Shown here: piece after piece, positions 28,183 to 37,372 of the stretch
How the letters are laid out: the number at the start of each line of letters is the position of its first letter
How positions within the stretch are numbered: the first letter of the stretch is position 1
From: Eubacterium sp.
Lineage (GTDB): Bacteria; Bacillota; Clostridia; Lachnospirales; Lachnospiraceae
Length of the DNA: 64,000 nt
Reading direction: 5' to 3'
Assembly: GCA_017406925.1 (NCBI GenBank)
Contig: JAFQXO010000011.1
Location: 1-64,000 of the forward strand
Program-made: the position numbers and the translations under genes
Notes under the pieces: model-generated
What the model was told of the DNA's origin: nothing
The model's database searches: none
What the model saw: the letters and a program-made list of their open reading frames with translations, nothing else

Positions 28183-30318
28183 CTACCAGTCTTCTTCCAC
28201 TGTCATTTCTTTAGCTTTGAAGATAAACTTCACTTTACCAGACATATCCTTCGAGCATCCACTAAACGTCTTATAACGCTCTCCTGCCTTCAGCATCTTT
28301 TTGATAGCATCTATGCCTTCCTTGGCATCCTTGCCAAATAATTTCGTAATCTTTTTAATGCCTGAATCATTGAGAGTAGTCGCACCTTTTTCTAGTTTGG
28401 TCGCTCCGTCTCCCAATGTTAGAATTCCTTTATTAAACTCATCCGTCGCATTATAAATCTTTGATGCACCCTCTCTAAAATCAGTCGTGGCATTCACTAA
28501 CTTTTTTGAGCCCTTCTCGAGTTTTGATGTGGCTTTGCCAATCTTTGATTCAAAGAGTTCTGCTGCATCTGCCAACTTCACTACTCCTAGATAAACTTGC
28601 TCTGCACCGTCGCTAAGTTTTCCAGTTCCTTTATAAAGTTCATCTGAACCTGAGTCTAATTGTTTTACGCCTTCATTAAGTTGCGTGAGACCGTCACTTA
28701 AATCGGCGGAGCCACTCTTTAGATTGCTCATACCTGCCAAGAGTGCTGTAATCTGTCCACTCTTTCCATCTATAGCCTGCTCTAGTGCCTCTTTCACTTT
28801 ATCTAGAGTCTCTACACTATAGTATGCATTCAAAACTGCGTGATACTCGTCAATTCCGAGGCCAAGTTCTGCGAGCGTCTCCTCCAACTCATCACCATTC
28901 TTAATGCTTAAGAGTTTATTTGCAATGTGATTCAGTTGAGCTCTCGATGAAATACCGTAGTTACTCAACTTATCCATAATATCGTCTATCTGTTCCTGAA
29001 TCATCTCAGGAGAACTCTGAAGTGCGTCAACCAGACTGATTACTCCATCGTTAGCCTGGTCTGCACCCTGTGCAAGTTGCTTGCTTCCCTTTACAAGTCC
29101 AGGATTCTTATCATCTCCTGACAAGCCTTCAGATACCTTATCTATGCCTTCGGCAAGTTGTCCAGCGCCCTTATCTACATTCTTAGCACCGTCTGAAACT
29201 TGCTTACTTCCATTTACTAATGACTTAGTTCCTTTCTTCACTTTCTTTAATGAAGAAACAAGTGCCTTATCAAACTTATTGATTCCGCTCTCGTAAGATT
29301 TCATTCCTTTATTGAGTTTTCCCGAACCGTCGTAAAGTTTGAACGCGCCATCCTTCAATTGGCCAGCGCCATCACTAAGTTTACCAACGCCATCGTTTAA
29401 ACTACCAAGTCCATTCACTAACTGATCTGCACCATTCTGCAACTTCTTCATGCTGCCTTCAATATCTGACATATCAAAAGCATCTTTAATGTCGAAATTT
29501 CCTAAATCGCATGTGGCAATGGTGAGAGCCATGTCAATCTGACAATCAGTCGCGTCCGCTTCCACTTTGAATCCCTCTGGAATGGTAGCATCCTTCAAAA
29601 GATCCTTAGAACTCTTAAGATCCTTCATCAGCGCATTCTTCAATCCTGGAAGAGCAAATCCAACAACAATATTTGCTTCATTGTAGTTTATAGTTCTTCC
29701 ATTATCGATTTCAATGTTATCGAAATGTTCTTCATTCAATAAAATGCCCGTGAGCGTGACAAACGGAACGAAATCATCTTTAGACGTCTTCGCTGTATTC
29801 TTGAAATTGTACTCAATTGTCACATGACCGCTTTTGCCAGCCAACTCCTCTGGAGTTATAGCCTTTCCATCAAGCGTATACTTAATCTCAATCTCTATAG
29901 GAGGCTTTTTCGTAGTCGTTCCCTGATAAGAAATCTTCTTGCCCTTATTCTCCCATATAAGATTTCCCTCATCGTCTTTCTTAAACTTCTCATCTCCGTA
30001 AAGATTTTCGATATTATTCAGTTCGCTTCGATCCTTGATAACCTTCTTATCACTAATCCCAAGCGTATCGCTGACTGTAATTTTCTCTGGGCTACCGTCA
30101 CTATTCATCTCAACAAAAACTGACTCTTCTTTTGCAGTATTCTTTGATTTGCCCATCTTACTGCTCAGCATTGAGCCCATATCCTTCTCGGTGATGGTAG
30201 TTTCCTTTGCCACAGCCTTATTAGCACCGTTTCCTGCAAGACCAATAACGCTAGTGCCTACGGCAACTAACGCCATCACCAAAAATAGTGAAAGTCCATT
30301 TCTAAAAATTCTCTTCAT
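28183..30318 (-). CDS. Exported YhgE/Pip-like heptad-repeat protein
   Basis: 711 residues. Signal peptide or N-terminal anchor (about 1-35), then a beta-rich region to about 270. Residues about 280-400 and 540-690 carry many X-X-X-Leu-X-X-Gly heptads (KLSDGAGQLKDGAFKLYDGS, LTQLNEGVKQLDSGSDELYK) that predict an extended coiled coil. In YhgE/Pip proteins this coil joins an ABC-2-like membrane domain, but no C-terminal membrane domain is seen here, so this is the soluble or anchored version often encoded beside MMPL genes. It may span the wall and guide the transporter (inference). Confidence 0.75.
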   Translation of the reverse strand: MKRIFRNGLSLFLVMALVAVGTSVIGLAGNGANKAVAKETTITEKDMGSMLSSKMGKSKNTAKEESVFVEMNSDGSPEKITVSDTLGISDKKVIKDRSELNNIENLYGDEKFKKDDEGNLIWENKGKKISYQGTTTKKPPIEIEIKYTLDGKAITPEELAGKSGHVTIEYNFKNTAKTSKDDFVPFVTLTGILLNEEHFDNIEIDNGRTINYNEANIVVGFALPGLKNALMKDLKSSKDLLKDATIPEGFKVEADATDCQIDMALTIATCDLGNFDIKDAFDMSDIEGSMKKLQNGADQLVNGLGSLNDGVGKLSDGAGQLKDGAFKLYDGSGKLNKGMKSYESGINKFDKALVSSLKKVKKGTKSLVNGSKQVSDGAKNVDKGAGQLAEGIDKVSEGLSGDDKNPGLVKGSKQLAQGADQANDGVISLVDALQSSPEMIQEQIDDIMDKLSNYGISSRAQLNHIANKLLSIKNGDELEETLAELGLGIDEYHAVLNAYYSVETLDKVKEALEQAIDGKSGQITALLAGMSNLKSGSADLSDGLTQLNEGVKQLDSGSDELYKGTGKLSDGAEQVYLGVVKLADAAELFESKIGKATSKLEKGSKKLVNATTDFREGASKIYNATDEFNKGILTLGDGATKLEKGATTLNDSGIKKITKLFGKDAKEGIDAIKKMLKAGERYKTFSGCSKDMSGKVKFIFKAKEMTVEEDW

Positions 30319-30365
30319 AATAATCTCCCCATTCCGTCTATGTTGTTTATATGAAAATATTTTTA

Positions 30366-31451
30366 TTATTCTTCAATGGTGGAAAACACATCCGTAATCG
30401 TTCCACCACCGAGTACTTTATCACCTTCATAAATCACCACAGCCTGTCCTTTAGTTACAGCTCTCTGTGGCTCATCAAAAGTGATTTCAACTTTTCCGTC
30501 GCCAATCACATTGACTGTACAGTCAGCAAGTGCCTTGTGATACCTAGTTCTACCCTGCACCTTCAAAGGCTCAACTGGAGTCTCGCCGCTAATCCAACTA
30601 AACTCGTCTGCGATAAGCTTATCGCTGAACAAATCCTTATTTCTAGCCACCACGACCTCGTTTTCCTCAGGATGAATCTCCTTTACATAGTTCTTCCCGA
30701 GACGACTAGTCATAATTCCCTTTCGCTGACCTATCGTATATCTATAATACCCCTGGTGCTCGCCGACAACCTTTCCATTTATATCTACCAAATTTCCAGG
30801 TCCCACCTTTTCACCAGTGTAATCTTCTATATAATCTGAAACTGTACCCTCCGTCACAAAGCAGAGATCGAAACTGTCCTTCTTGTCTGCGACAATCATA
30901 TCATTGCCTCTGGCAATCTCTCTAATCTCATCCTTCGTGTACTCGCCAAGCGGAAACTTAACCTTTGCGAGCTGCTCCTGACTCAAATGATACAGCACAT
31001 AAGTTTGATCCTTCGTTGGATCCTTGCCAGTCCACAATTCATATTGATTAGTTTCTTCATTATATTTAACTCGCGCATAATGGCCGGTGGCCAAAACATC
31101 ACAACCAAGTTCATCTGCAGCCTTCAAGAGACCTCCGAACTTAAAATTCTTATTGCAATCCACGCAAGGATTAGGCGTGGTACCGTTTTTGTACGCATCC
31201 ACGAACTTCTTAATGACGCATTCCTCGAACTCATCCGCGAAATCATAAACCTTGTGCTCGAAGCCGAGCTCCTTCGCAATGGTTTTCGCATCATCAATGT
31301 CCTTGGTAGTACAACACAAGTTTTCCTTGCCGTCTATTCCATTTTTGTGTACTTGCATAGTAGCCCCGACTAAATCGTAACCTTGCTCCTTCAAAAGCAA
31401 AGCGGTTACGCTACTGTCAACGCCACCACTCATAGCAACTAACGCTTTCAT
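30366..31451 (-). CDS. mnmA: tRNA-specific 2-thiouridylase
   Basis: Adds sulfur to U34 of Lys, Glu and Gln tRNAs. It has 361 residues from the ATG at 31451. A longer TTG start inside nadA was rejected because the ATG puts MKALVAMSGGVDSSV at the N-terminus, as in the family. The PP-loop is SGGVDSS. The first catalytic Cys is in NPCVDCN and the second in the segment DSFDLCFV, where most MnmA proteins have DSTGICFI. A central barrel (GQRKGIMTS) and a C-terminal barrel follow. It starts 4 bases after the nadA stop. Confidence 0.92.
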   Translation of the reverse strand: MKALVAMSGGVDSSVTALLLKEQGYDLVGATMQVHKNGIDGKENLCCTTKDIDDAKTIAKELGFEHKVYDFADEFEECVIKKFVDAYKNGTTPNPCVDCNKNFKFGGLLKAADELGCDVLATGHYARVKYNEETNQYELWTGKDPTKDQTYVLYHLSQEQLAKVKFPLGEYTKDEIREIARGNDMIVADKKDSFDLCFVTEGTVSDYIEDYTGEKVGPGNLVDINGKVVGEHQGYYRYTIGQRKGIMTSRLGKNYVKEIHPEENEVVVARNKDLFSDKLIADEFSWISGETPVEPLKVQGRTRYHKALADCTVNVIGDGKVEITFDEPQRAVTKGQAVVIYEGDKVLGGGTITDVFSTIEE

Positions 31452-31455
31452 CTCT

Positions 31456-32370
31456 TTATCCCATCTCAATCATTCGGTCGATGCATCTTCTCGCACCGTC
31501 CATGATATCTTCATCTAATTCAATCTCTTCGCCTGCGCTACCCTCGCAGCATCCCAATACGCCCATCAAAGTAGTCGCCTTCATATTCTGACAAAGCATA
31601 TTTGATGAAAGTGGGTAGAATTTCTTGTCAGGACACTCCATTTGAAGATGTGTGACGATGCTACACTCAGTTCCTATAATAAACTCTTTCGCATCGCTGT
31701 TTTTCGCATAATTCATAATGCCTGTGGTCGAGCCAATGTAATCTGCATGTTTAACAACATCTTTCTTGCATTCAGGATGAACCAAGAAAAGTGCGTCAGG
31801 ATGAGCTGCATGAACTTTTTCCCAATCAGACTCATTGATAATCGCATGAACTGGACATCCAGTTCCCACAAACTTAAATTCCTTTTCTGGCATTTGCTCT
31901 GCCACCCAACCACCTAGGTTAGGATCTGGTATAAATAAAATTTTATCGTTTTCTATCTGTTCACAAATCTTAAGCGCTGAAGATGATGTGACGCACACAT
32001 CACAGAGCGTCTTAAGTTCACTAGTCGTATTGATATACGCTACTACCGTATGTTCTGGGAGCTTTGCCTTAACTGCTGCGAGTTCATCGACATCTAAGGT
32101 CTCTGCCATAGGGCAACCAGCTGTCTCATTTGAGAGAATAACTTTTTTCTCTGGCGAGAGAATCTTCACAGTCTCAGCCATAAATCTCACTCCACACATA
32201 ATAACTGTAGAGTTTTCCACTTCCTTGGTGCGTTCGGCCAATGCGAAACTGTCGCCCACGAAATCAGCCACTTCCAAAATTTCAGGATTCTGGTAGCAAT
32301 GAGCGAGAATACATATATCCTTCTCTGCCTTAAGCGTTCTGATCTTTTCTTGAATCTCAGATAAATTCAT
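31456..32370 (-). CDS. nadA: Quinolinate synthase
   Basis: Iron-sulfur enzyme of de novo NAD synthesis (iminoaspartate plus dihydroxyacetone phosphate to quinolinate). It has 304 residues from the ATG at 32370, chosen because AGGGAG lies seven bases upstream; a TTG eight codons earlier is less likely. 4Fe-4S ligand regions are visible: MCGVRFMAET, CDVCVTSSSA and GCCEGSAGEE. nadB and nadC are not adjacent, unusual since nadABC often cluster. Probably co-transcribed with mnmA. Confidence 0.92.
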   Translation of the reverse strand: MNLSEIQEKIRTLKAEKDICILAHCYQNPEILEVADFVGDSFALAERTKEVENSTVIMCGVRFMAETVKILSPEKKVILSNETAGCPMAETLDVDELAAVKAKLPEHTVVAYINTTSELKTLCDVCVTSSSALKICEQIENDKILFIPDPNLGGWVAEQMPEKEFKFVGTGCPVHAIINESDWEKVHAAHPDALFLVHPECKKDVVKHADYIGSTTGIMNYAKNSDAKEFIIGTECSIVTHLQMECPDKKFYPLSSNMLCQNMKATTLMGVLGCCEGSAGEEIELDEDIMDGARRCIDRMIEMG

Positions 32371-32525
32371 AATCATACTCCCTAAATTCTTCAATATAAG
32401 TGAATTATATCACTATGAAAGCAAAAATTAAATAGGTAGACAACGCCTAATTTCCTACAAGAAATAGAGCTTTTGAGGGGTCAAAATCGGTAAAATAATG
32501 ACACCAAAAATATTACGAAAATCGG

Positions 32526-32553
32526 TTGACAAATTACAAAAATAATGTAAAAT
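32526..32553 (+). promoter_or_regulatory. Promoter for the SleB-like hydrolase gene
   Basis: TTGACA (32526-32531), a 16-base spacer and TAAAAT (32548-32553), preceded by TG. The ATTTTAGGAGG ribosome site follows before the TTG start at 32605. Confidence 0.6.
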
Positions 32554-32604
32554 TAATAACTGTGAAATAAATGTAACATTTTTGAAATATTTTAGGAGGT
32601 TGTT

Positions 32605-33309
32605 TTGAAGCGACTAATATTGAGCATTTTAGTATTAGCACTTATACTTTCATCAGAGATTGCGGTAGCAACTACTACATCTGCGAAAGTTAATCAGATT
32701 CAAGCTATTACTATTGCTAAGCCACTCAAATCAAACAAGCAAATAAAATTGAAGAAATCACTTAAGCTTAACGTTCCTTACTGGAAGTTCAAGAGCAGCA
32801 AGCCTACTGTGGCTGTAGTATCAAAGAAAGGTACTATCACTGCTGTTGAAGATGGTAAGGCTACAATAAAGGGAACTGCTAAGAACGGCAGAATCATCAA
32901 GGTTAAAGTTAAGGTTAAGACCCCTATTAACTATACAAAGAAGCAGCTTAGACTTATGGCATCAATTATTTACTCAGAGGCAGGCGACCAGAGTTATGCT
33001 GGAAAACTTGCAGTTGGTATCGTAATCATGAACAGAGTTAAGTCTAAAGCATATCCTAACACTCTTAAGAAAGTAATTTACGCACCATATCAGTTTGGTC
33101 CTGTTAGAAACGGATCACTCAAGAGATCTTACAGACTTTATGATAAGGGACAGCTCGACAAAGGTTGTATCAAGGCTGCTAAGGCGGCTCTCAAGGGTGC
33201 CAAGTACGTTACTTACAAAAAGAAGACTATTAACTTCAAAAAGTACACAGACTTCAGTGGCTACGTACCAGGAGCAAAGCTTAAGATTGACGGACATATG
33301 TTTAAATAA
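32605..33309 (+). CDS. Secreted SleB-like cell wall hydrolase with Ig-like N-terminal domain
   Basis: 234 residues. Start codon is TTG, fixed by AGGAGG seven bases upstream. Signal peptide (about 1-27), then an Ig-like BIG2-type segment (about 35-105: WKFKSSKPTVAVVSKKGTIT). The hydrolase_2/SleB-like catalytic domain begins at LRLMASIIYSEAGDQSYAGK; the Glu in SEAG is the expected catalytic acid. The family includes spore-cortex lytic enzymes and general wall amidases or transglycosylases. No spore genes are nearby, so a vegetative wall role is equally possible. Confidence 0.8.
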   Translation: MKRLILSILVLALILSSEIAVATTTSAKVNQIQAITIAKPLKSNKQIKLKKSLKLNVPYWKFKSSKPTVAVVSKKGTITAVEDGKATIKGTAKNGRIIKVKVKVKTPINYTKKQLRLMASIIYSEAGDQSYAGKLAVGIVIMNRVKSKAYPNTLKKVIYAPYQFGPVRNGSLKRSYRLYDKGQLDKGCIKAAKAALKGAKYVTYKKKTINFKKYTDFSGYVPGAKLKIDGHMFK

Positions 33310-33331
33310 AATTGGCTTCGCCAATGTAAAT

Positions 33332-33373
33332 AAAAAAATTCCGAAAGGTTAAATAACTTTTCGGAATTTTTTT
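33332..33373. terminator. Bidirectional terminator
   Basis: Long A-run, arms AAATTCCGAAA / TTTTCGGAATTT, then a T-run. It separates the SleB-like gene from the convergent PAP2 gene. A separate mini-hairpin (ATTGGC-TTC-GCCAAT) lies at 33311-33325 just before it. Confidence 0.85.
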
Positions 33374-33391
33374 ATTTATATATTTTATTTT

Positions 33392-33982
33392 TTACTCTGC
33401 ACTCTGCAATTCTTTATTTCCCTTTTTGCTTATCTTCGTAACAATCTTATCGTACAGTTTTCCACCGCCGAACCATACTATCACTCCTATTACTATTCCT
33501 ATAGCGATTCCACCTAAGACGTCGGTCGGGAAGTGTACATGTAAATAGAGTCTAGAGAATGCCATAAGCGCTGCTAGTATGATGGCAAAGATTCCGTACT
33601 TCTTGTTTCCTAAGAAAATAATGGTTGCCGCAATCGCAGATGACAAAGCGTGTCCCGATGGGAAAGAAAATCTCTCTTTTGGATAGAATACCAATGTATG
33701 CAACTGACGCTCAAGCCAATAAGCCTTGCGAATTTCACATGGTCTAATCCTTGCTACCAAGTTCTTTATTCCTAAATTTCCAATAATAGCACCCAAGCCT
33801 ATTCCTACTAAAACTAAAATGCCTATTTTGCGTGTTTTCTTATTGAGAATCAAAAATATTGCAAAGATAATCCAGAGCAGTCCCCATTCACCCATCACAG
33901 TGAATTTAGAAAAGAACTGATCTAAGACTCCAACTCTAAGATTATTCTGTATCCATTCAAGTATTTCAAATTCAAAATTCAT
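33392..33982 (-). CDS. PAP2-family membrane phosphatase
   Basis: 196 residues with about five hydrophobic helices. The three phosphatase signatures are present: a KxxxxxxRP-like NLVARIRPC, FSFPSGHALSS and SRLYLHVHFPTDVLGG. This matches bacterial PAP2 enzymes that dephosphorylate undecaprenyl pyrophosphate or phosphatidyl phosphates at the outer membrane face. UppP-type (BacA) activity for lipid carrier recycling is one option; the substrate is not readable. SD AAAGGAG. It follows the 187-residue membrane protein by 15 bases. Confidence 0.85.
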   Translation of the reverse strand: MNFEFEILEWIQNNLRVGVLDQFFSKFTVMGEWGLLWIIFAIFLILNKKTRKIGILVLVGIGLGAIIGNLGIKNLVARIRPCEIRKAYWLERQLHTLVFYPKERFSFPSGHALSSAIAATIIFLGNKKYGIFAIILAALMAFSRLYLHVHFPTDVLGGIAIGIVIGVIVWFGGGKLYDKIVTKISKKGNKELQSAE

Positions 33983-33997
33983 TATTCAAGCTCCTTT

Positions 33998-34561
33998 TTA
34001 ATCAAAAATATTTCCGTGGTTAATAGCTTTAACTGTACGTTCGGTTTTTAATCCCAATTTCTTATATGGATTTGTTCCAATCTTATATGAACCTACAAAC
34101 TCCAAAACCACCTTACCCTCGTGGTGTCCCCACTTATTTGCAGGGTTTGGATCATAGGAAGTCTTCTTCTGACTCTTCAAATCATAAATGATACATTTCA
34201 GCACCTTGCCATTGGACATATAAAAGTCCACCTTATCGCCTACTTCTCCAAATGTTGATGTGCAGGCAATCAAATACCTACCTTTCAACTTCTGGAAGCC
34301 ATCAGCGTTCTCTGTGCCCTCTTCGTGCCATAATTTATCTACCTTCGCTTGCTTAGTCCCTGGTAGGCACTCGTAATAGTTGAGGTCCCACTCTCTCGTC
34401 GCAAAGGTTCCACATCCTCTAGGAATAATAATTTCGTCTCCAGAACCCACATGCACCGCAATTGCAATCACAACACTAGACACCACAGTTAAAAGCACTA
34501 TGGCTATCGCCAATATCATTATATTTTGTCTATTCTTTTTCTTCTTAAAAAACTTAATCAA
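33998..34561 (-). CDS. Membrane-anchored extracellular protein, possible double-psi beta-barrel
   Basis: 187 residues. It starts at a TTG with AAGGA nine bases upstream. Lys-rich cytoplasmic N-terminus, one transmembrane helix (about 14-38), then an outer domain with YLIACTSTFGEVGDKVDFYM, followed by GKVLKCIIYDLK, which resembles 3D/RlpA-type double-psi barrels. The expected catalytic Asp pattern is unclear. It ends with a conserved-looking WGHHEGKVVLEFVG segment. I do not recognise it as a known family with confidence. It probably belongs to one unit with the PAP2 gene. Confidence 0.5.
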   Translation of the reverse strand: MIKFFKKKKNRQNIMILAIAIVLLTVVSSVVIAIAVHVGSGDEIIIPRGCGTFATREWDLNYYECLPGTKQAKVDKLWHEEGTENADGFQKLKGRYLIACTSTFGEVGDKVDFYMSNGKVLKCIIYDLKSQKKTSYDPNPANKWGHHEGKVVLEFVGSYKIGTNPYKKLGLKTERTVKAINHGNIFD

Positions 34562-34656
34562 ATCAAATAGTCCTTATACTTTTTCTATGATAAGCATAAA
34601 TTCACATTTAGTATAAAACAAGGATGTAAAAAGTTAAAGTCTAAAAAGAAATATTA

Positions 34657-34665
34657 TGGTAGAAT
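34657..34665 (+). promoter_or_regulatory. Extended -10 promoter for the DUF218 gene
   Basis: TGG-TAGAAT about 40 bases before the ATG. No convincing -35. Confidence 0.4.
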
Positions 34666-34705
34666 TAGAACAAGCAACTTAACAAACAAAAAAAGGATAA
34701 TTATT

Positions 34706-35392
34706 ATGACAAAGGGTAAAAATAAAATATTAAAAATATTGATTATAGTACTAGTCGGAATAGTCCTTGTGGCTGGATTAGTTGTTCTAGGCATTAATCT
34801 CTATGTAAAAAATAGTGTATCAGACAGAATAATAACTGCGGAACAGGCCAAGAACTTAAATGCAGACTGTATCATCGTTTTGGGAGCCGGTTTGAAGCCT
34901 GATGGCACTCCTTCTCTTATGCTGACGGATAGATTGTTAGTGGGTGATGAACTATATCATAAGAATGCTGCCAAAAAGATAATAATGTCTGGCGATCACG
35001 GCAAGAAGACTTATGATGAAGTGAACACTATGAAAAAATTTGCCATTAAAGAAGGTGTTTTCTCACAAGACATATTTATGGACCACGCTGGCTTCGAGAC
35101 ATACGACACCATGTATCGCGCCAAAGAAGTCTTCGGTGCCAAAAAGATAATAATCGTCACTCAAAAATACCATTTATATAGAGCATTATATGCAGCAAAG
35201 AAACTTGGATTAGACGCATACGGCGTATCTGCCACAAAGAAAAAGTATGACAACAAACAGTTAATACGAGATGCTCGTGAATGGCTAGCAAGAGTAAAAA
35301 TCTTCACCAAATGTATCACCAAACCAGCGCCAAAATTCTTAGGAAAGAAAATCAACCTAAAAGGCAGCGGTGATGTTACGAATGATAAATAA
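34706..35392 (+). CDS. DUF218 (SanA/ElyC/YdcF-type) membrane protein
   Basis: 228 residues. One N-terminal transmembrane helix (about 8-30) followed by a Rossmann-like DUF218 domain: DCIIVLGAGLKPDGTPSLML, IIMSGDHG, YDEVNTMKKFA and IIIVTQKYHLYRALYAAKKL. SanA-type proteins affect envelope permeability and vancomycin tolerance in Gram-negatives; the reaction is not settled. Transcribed alone on the plus strand with an AAGGA ribosome site. Confidence 0.85.
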   Translation: MTKGKNKILKILIIVLVGIVLVAGLVVLGINLYVKNSVSDRIITAEQAKNLNADCIIVLGAGLKPDGTPSLMLTDRLLVGDELYHKNAAKKIIMSGDHGKKTYDEVNTMKKFAIKEGVFSQDIFMDHAGFETYDTMYRAKEVFGAKKIIIVTQKYHLYRALYAAKKLGLDAYGVSATKKKYDNKQLIRDAREWLARVKIFTKCITKPAPKFLGKKINLKGSGDVTNDK

Positions 35393-35435
35393 TACACAAT
35401 AATACTGTAACATTACTTTTTTTATATTTTTTAAA

Positions 35436-35467
35436 ATAAAAAGACGCCACAGTATTGTGGTGTCTTT
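35436..35467 (-). terminator. Terminator after the 248-residue exported protein
   Basis: Arms AAAGACGCCACA / TGTGGTGTCTTT around a short loop, with a T-rich tract on the minus side. It also faces the end of the convergent DUF218 gene. Confidence 0.7.
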
Positions 35468-35482
35468 CAAGTTAAATTTCAG

Positions 35483-36229
35483 TTATTTTTCATTCCAAAA
35501 TTGCTTTAAATCATCTATTTTAGTGTTTTTGTCAACCTTTTTGAAATGTTGCTTTTTCACGGCATTATCTTTTATGTTTTCTAATTTTTTCTCCCACATA
35601 CTAGAAAGTTTATCTTCGTCATACTTATTTTGGTTTTCTTGCATATATTTATCTTCTAGACTCTTGATATATTTTTGAATAGGAAGTAATTTCTTATAAA
35701 CTTTATATTCATACTCCCAATATTCTTTTTCTGACTTAAATGCACTAATAACTTTATCCATATCTTCCTTGTTCTCAGATTCTTTGTAAGTCTGTTTTAA
35801 CTCATTAACATAATCGACTACTTCTTTTTGCGTTACATTAAATCCATTAGCAATTGCTAAAGCGTACAGTGCATTTTCTTCTTTTACATACTCTATCGCA
35901 TCTTTGCTTGCTGTTTTTGGATCACTCCCCTTGTTAAGATAAAAGTCTTTAGCAGAACTAACCTGCTCATCTGTAACTAACACATCTTTTCCTATTTCTT
36001 CAATGTTACCTAATTTTGTTTTCTCGGAAGAAAATATTCCCTTTTTGGCAACTTTGAAATCTCCATACTTATTGATTTGCTTATTATTATCGCTATGCTT
36101 CTTAACATCCATACCCCAATTTTTAAAGAAATCATTTTGATTTGCTTGAACGCAAAGAACAGATAATGCTCCTAGTAGTATTAACGAAACACTTATTATT
36201 GTAATCCTTTTAATCTTTTTGTTTTTCAT
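35483..36229 (-). CDS. Exported SurA-N-like protein lacking a PPIase domain
   Basis: 248 residues. Signal peptide or anchor (about 1-29), then a long helical, highly charged region. Residues about 115-200 (YALAIANGFNVTQKEVVDYV, then a YWEYEYKVYKKLLPIQKYI segment) resemble the N-terminal chaperone part of SurA/PrsA-like foldases, but no parvulin domain follows. A chaperone-like role is only a suggestion. AT-rich compared with neighbours. It follows a second exported protein gene by 15 bases, so they are likely co-transcribed. Confidence 0.5.
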   Translation of the reverse strand: MKNKKIKRITIISVSLILLGALSVLCVQANQNDFFKNWGMDVKKHSDNNKQINKYGDFKVAKKGIFSSEKTKLGNIEEIGKDVLVTDEQVSSAKDFYLNKGSDPKTASKDAIEYVKEENALYALAIANGFNVTQKEVVDYVNELKQTYKESENKEDMDKVISAFKSEKEYWEYEYKVYKKLLPIQKYIKSLEDKYMQENQNKYDEDKLSSMWEKKLENIKDNAVKKQHFKKVDKNTKIDDLKQFWNEK

Positions 36230-36244
36230 AACTCTTTCTCCTTA

Positions 36245-36769
36245 TTATTTTGTGTTTAATTTTAACTTAATAGTTTTCCCCTTCGTCGGAACAGCTGCGC
36301 CTTTACAATAGACGTTATATGAAGTAACACCTTTGTTTTTTGTGGTGTATTTATAATATCGATTAGTTCCATTTTTATATAGGGCAAAATAATCCCACTT
36401 TGTTGGATCTGCTAAGACAGACTGCTTAGTCCAGTTTTTGAAAGTATGCAATGTTTTACCATCAGAATTAATATGTTTTGTTGTTTTTAAATTCATTGTC
36501 AATTTAGGTTTATTCATAGCATAAGCAGATTTGTGGGCATAAAAAATATCCCGTTTCCAATATTTGTTCTTGCCATCGTGCTTAACAATATATTCTGTGT
36601 AGTCAACATTAACAGTAATAGTCGACCAACCATTCCCGGGACATGCGAAAAGATATTTATCTGTGTCTACCTTTTGTTTTTTAGTTCCTCCTTCAACTTT
36701 TGCTGATAATAATGGTAAAAGTAATAAAACCATTATCATTGTAAATGTTACTCTTTTACAGTTTTTCAC
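36245..36769 (-). CDS. Small secreted protein of unknown function
   Basis: 174 residues. It starts at GTG with AAGGA six to seven bases upstream. Signal peptide (about 1-27), then a beta-rich, aromatic- and Lys-rich body (NGWSTITVNVDYTEYIVKHD; WDYFALYKNGTNRYYKY) without a family I recognise. A TATAAT lies about 35 bases upstream (36802-36807). Base composition is more AT-rich than the housekeeping genes, and with the next gene it may be accessory. Confidence 0.5.
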   Translation of the reverse strand: MKNCKRVTFTMIMVLLLLPLLSAKVEGGTKKQKVDTDKYLFACPGNGWSTITVNVDYTEYIVKHDGKNKYWKRDIFYAHKSAYAMNKPKLTMNLKTTKHINSDGKTLHTFKNWTKQSVLADPTKWDYFALYKNGTNRYYKYTTKNKGVTSYNVYCKGAAVPTKGKTIKLKLNTK

Positions 36770-37121
36770 ACTACTTCCTTTCTTAATTATAACCTCCCTA
36801 TATTATATGGCTATAATTACGTTAAATATTTAGTTTTACTACAGTTTGATTTTAACATTCCTAAATAAATAAAACAATTATTTTATAAACTAAAACTAAG
36901 CCCCTAAATTTCATCTAACTTTTTTGATATGTTCCCCTTTGTTCCCTTTTAGCCATTTCCGAAATCAGACCTTTCACAAGCCCTTATTTATGGGCATTTT
37001 GAAAGTGCGAGACGGGTTGCGGGTGCCCAGTGGGCACCTCTTCGCGAAGCGAAGAAGCAACGACCGAGCCGACAGGCGAGAAATCGAACTTGTTCGAGAC
37101 CCGCAGGGGCTCGAATAACGC
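36770..37121. other. Intergenic segment with 10-base tandem repeat and GC-rich dyad element
   Basis: No gene seen. The left part is AT-rich and holds the putative -10 of the secreted-protein gene. At 36931-36950 two near-identical 10-base units GTTCCCCTTT / GTTCCCTTTT stand in tandem. From about 37005 to 37118 the DNA is abruptly GC-rich and packed with dyads: GGTGCCC-AGT-GGGCACC (37022-37038), CTTCGC-GAA-GCGAAG (37040-37054) and CGAAC-TT-GTTCG. The sequence GCGAGACGGG at 37007-37016 repeats the tRNA-Gly 3' end (37167-37176). Open frames across it are not credible genes. It could be a dispersed repeat or an integration scar. Confidence 0.5.
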
Positions 37122-37153
37122 AAAAAGAGACATCCTTTTGGATGTCTCTTTTT
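37122..37153 (-). terminator. Terminator after tRNA-Gly
   Basis: Perfect 14-base arms AAAAAGAGACATCC / GGATGTCTCTTTTT with a 4-base loop, 11 bases past the tRNA end. Confidence 0.9.
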
Positions 37154-37163
37154 GTGTTACTAG

Positions 37164-37235
<72 letters not shown>

Positions 37236-37323
37236 ATTGAGCGTTTTCACGCAAGGAATATATTACTATATCTGCTATTCTTTGTCAAATAAGCTTTTAT
37301 CCGTTTTAAGCCTATAAACAATA

Positions 37324-37361
37324 TAAAAACAACCAGGGATTTGTGTCCCTGGTTGTTTCTT
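37324..37361 (-). terminator. Terminator after the GH81 gene
   Basis: Arms AAACAACCAGGGA / TCCCTGGTTGTTT with a short loop and a T-run on the minus side. Confidence 0.85.
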
Positions 37362-37372
37362 AATTTGAAGTT

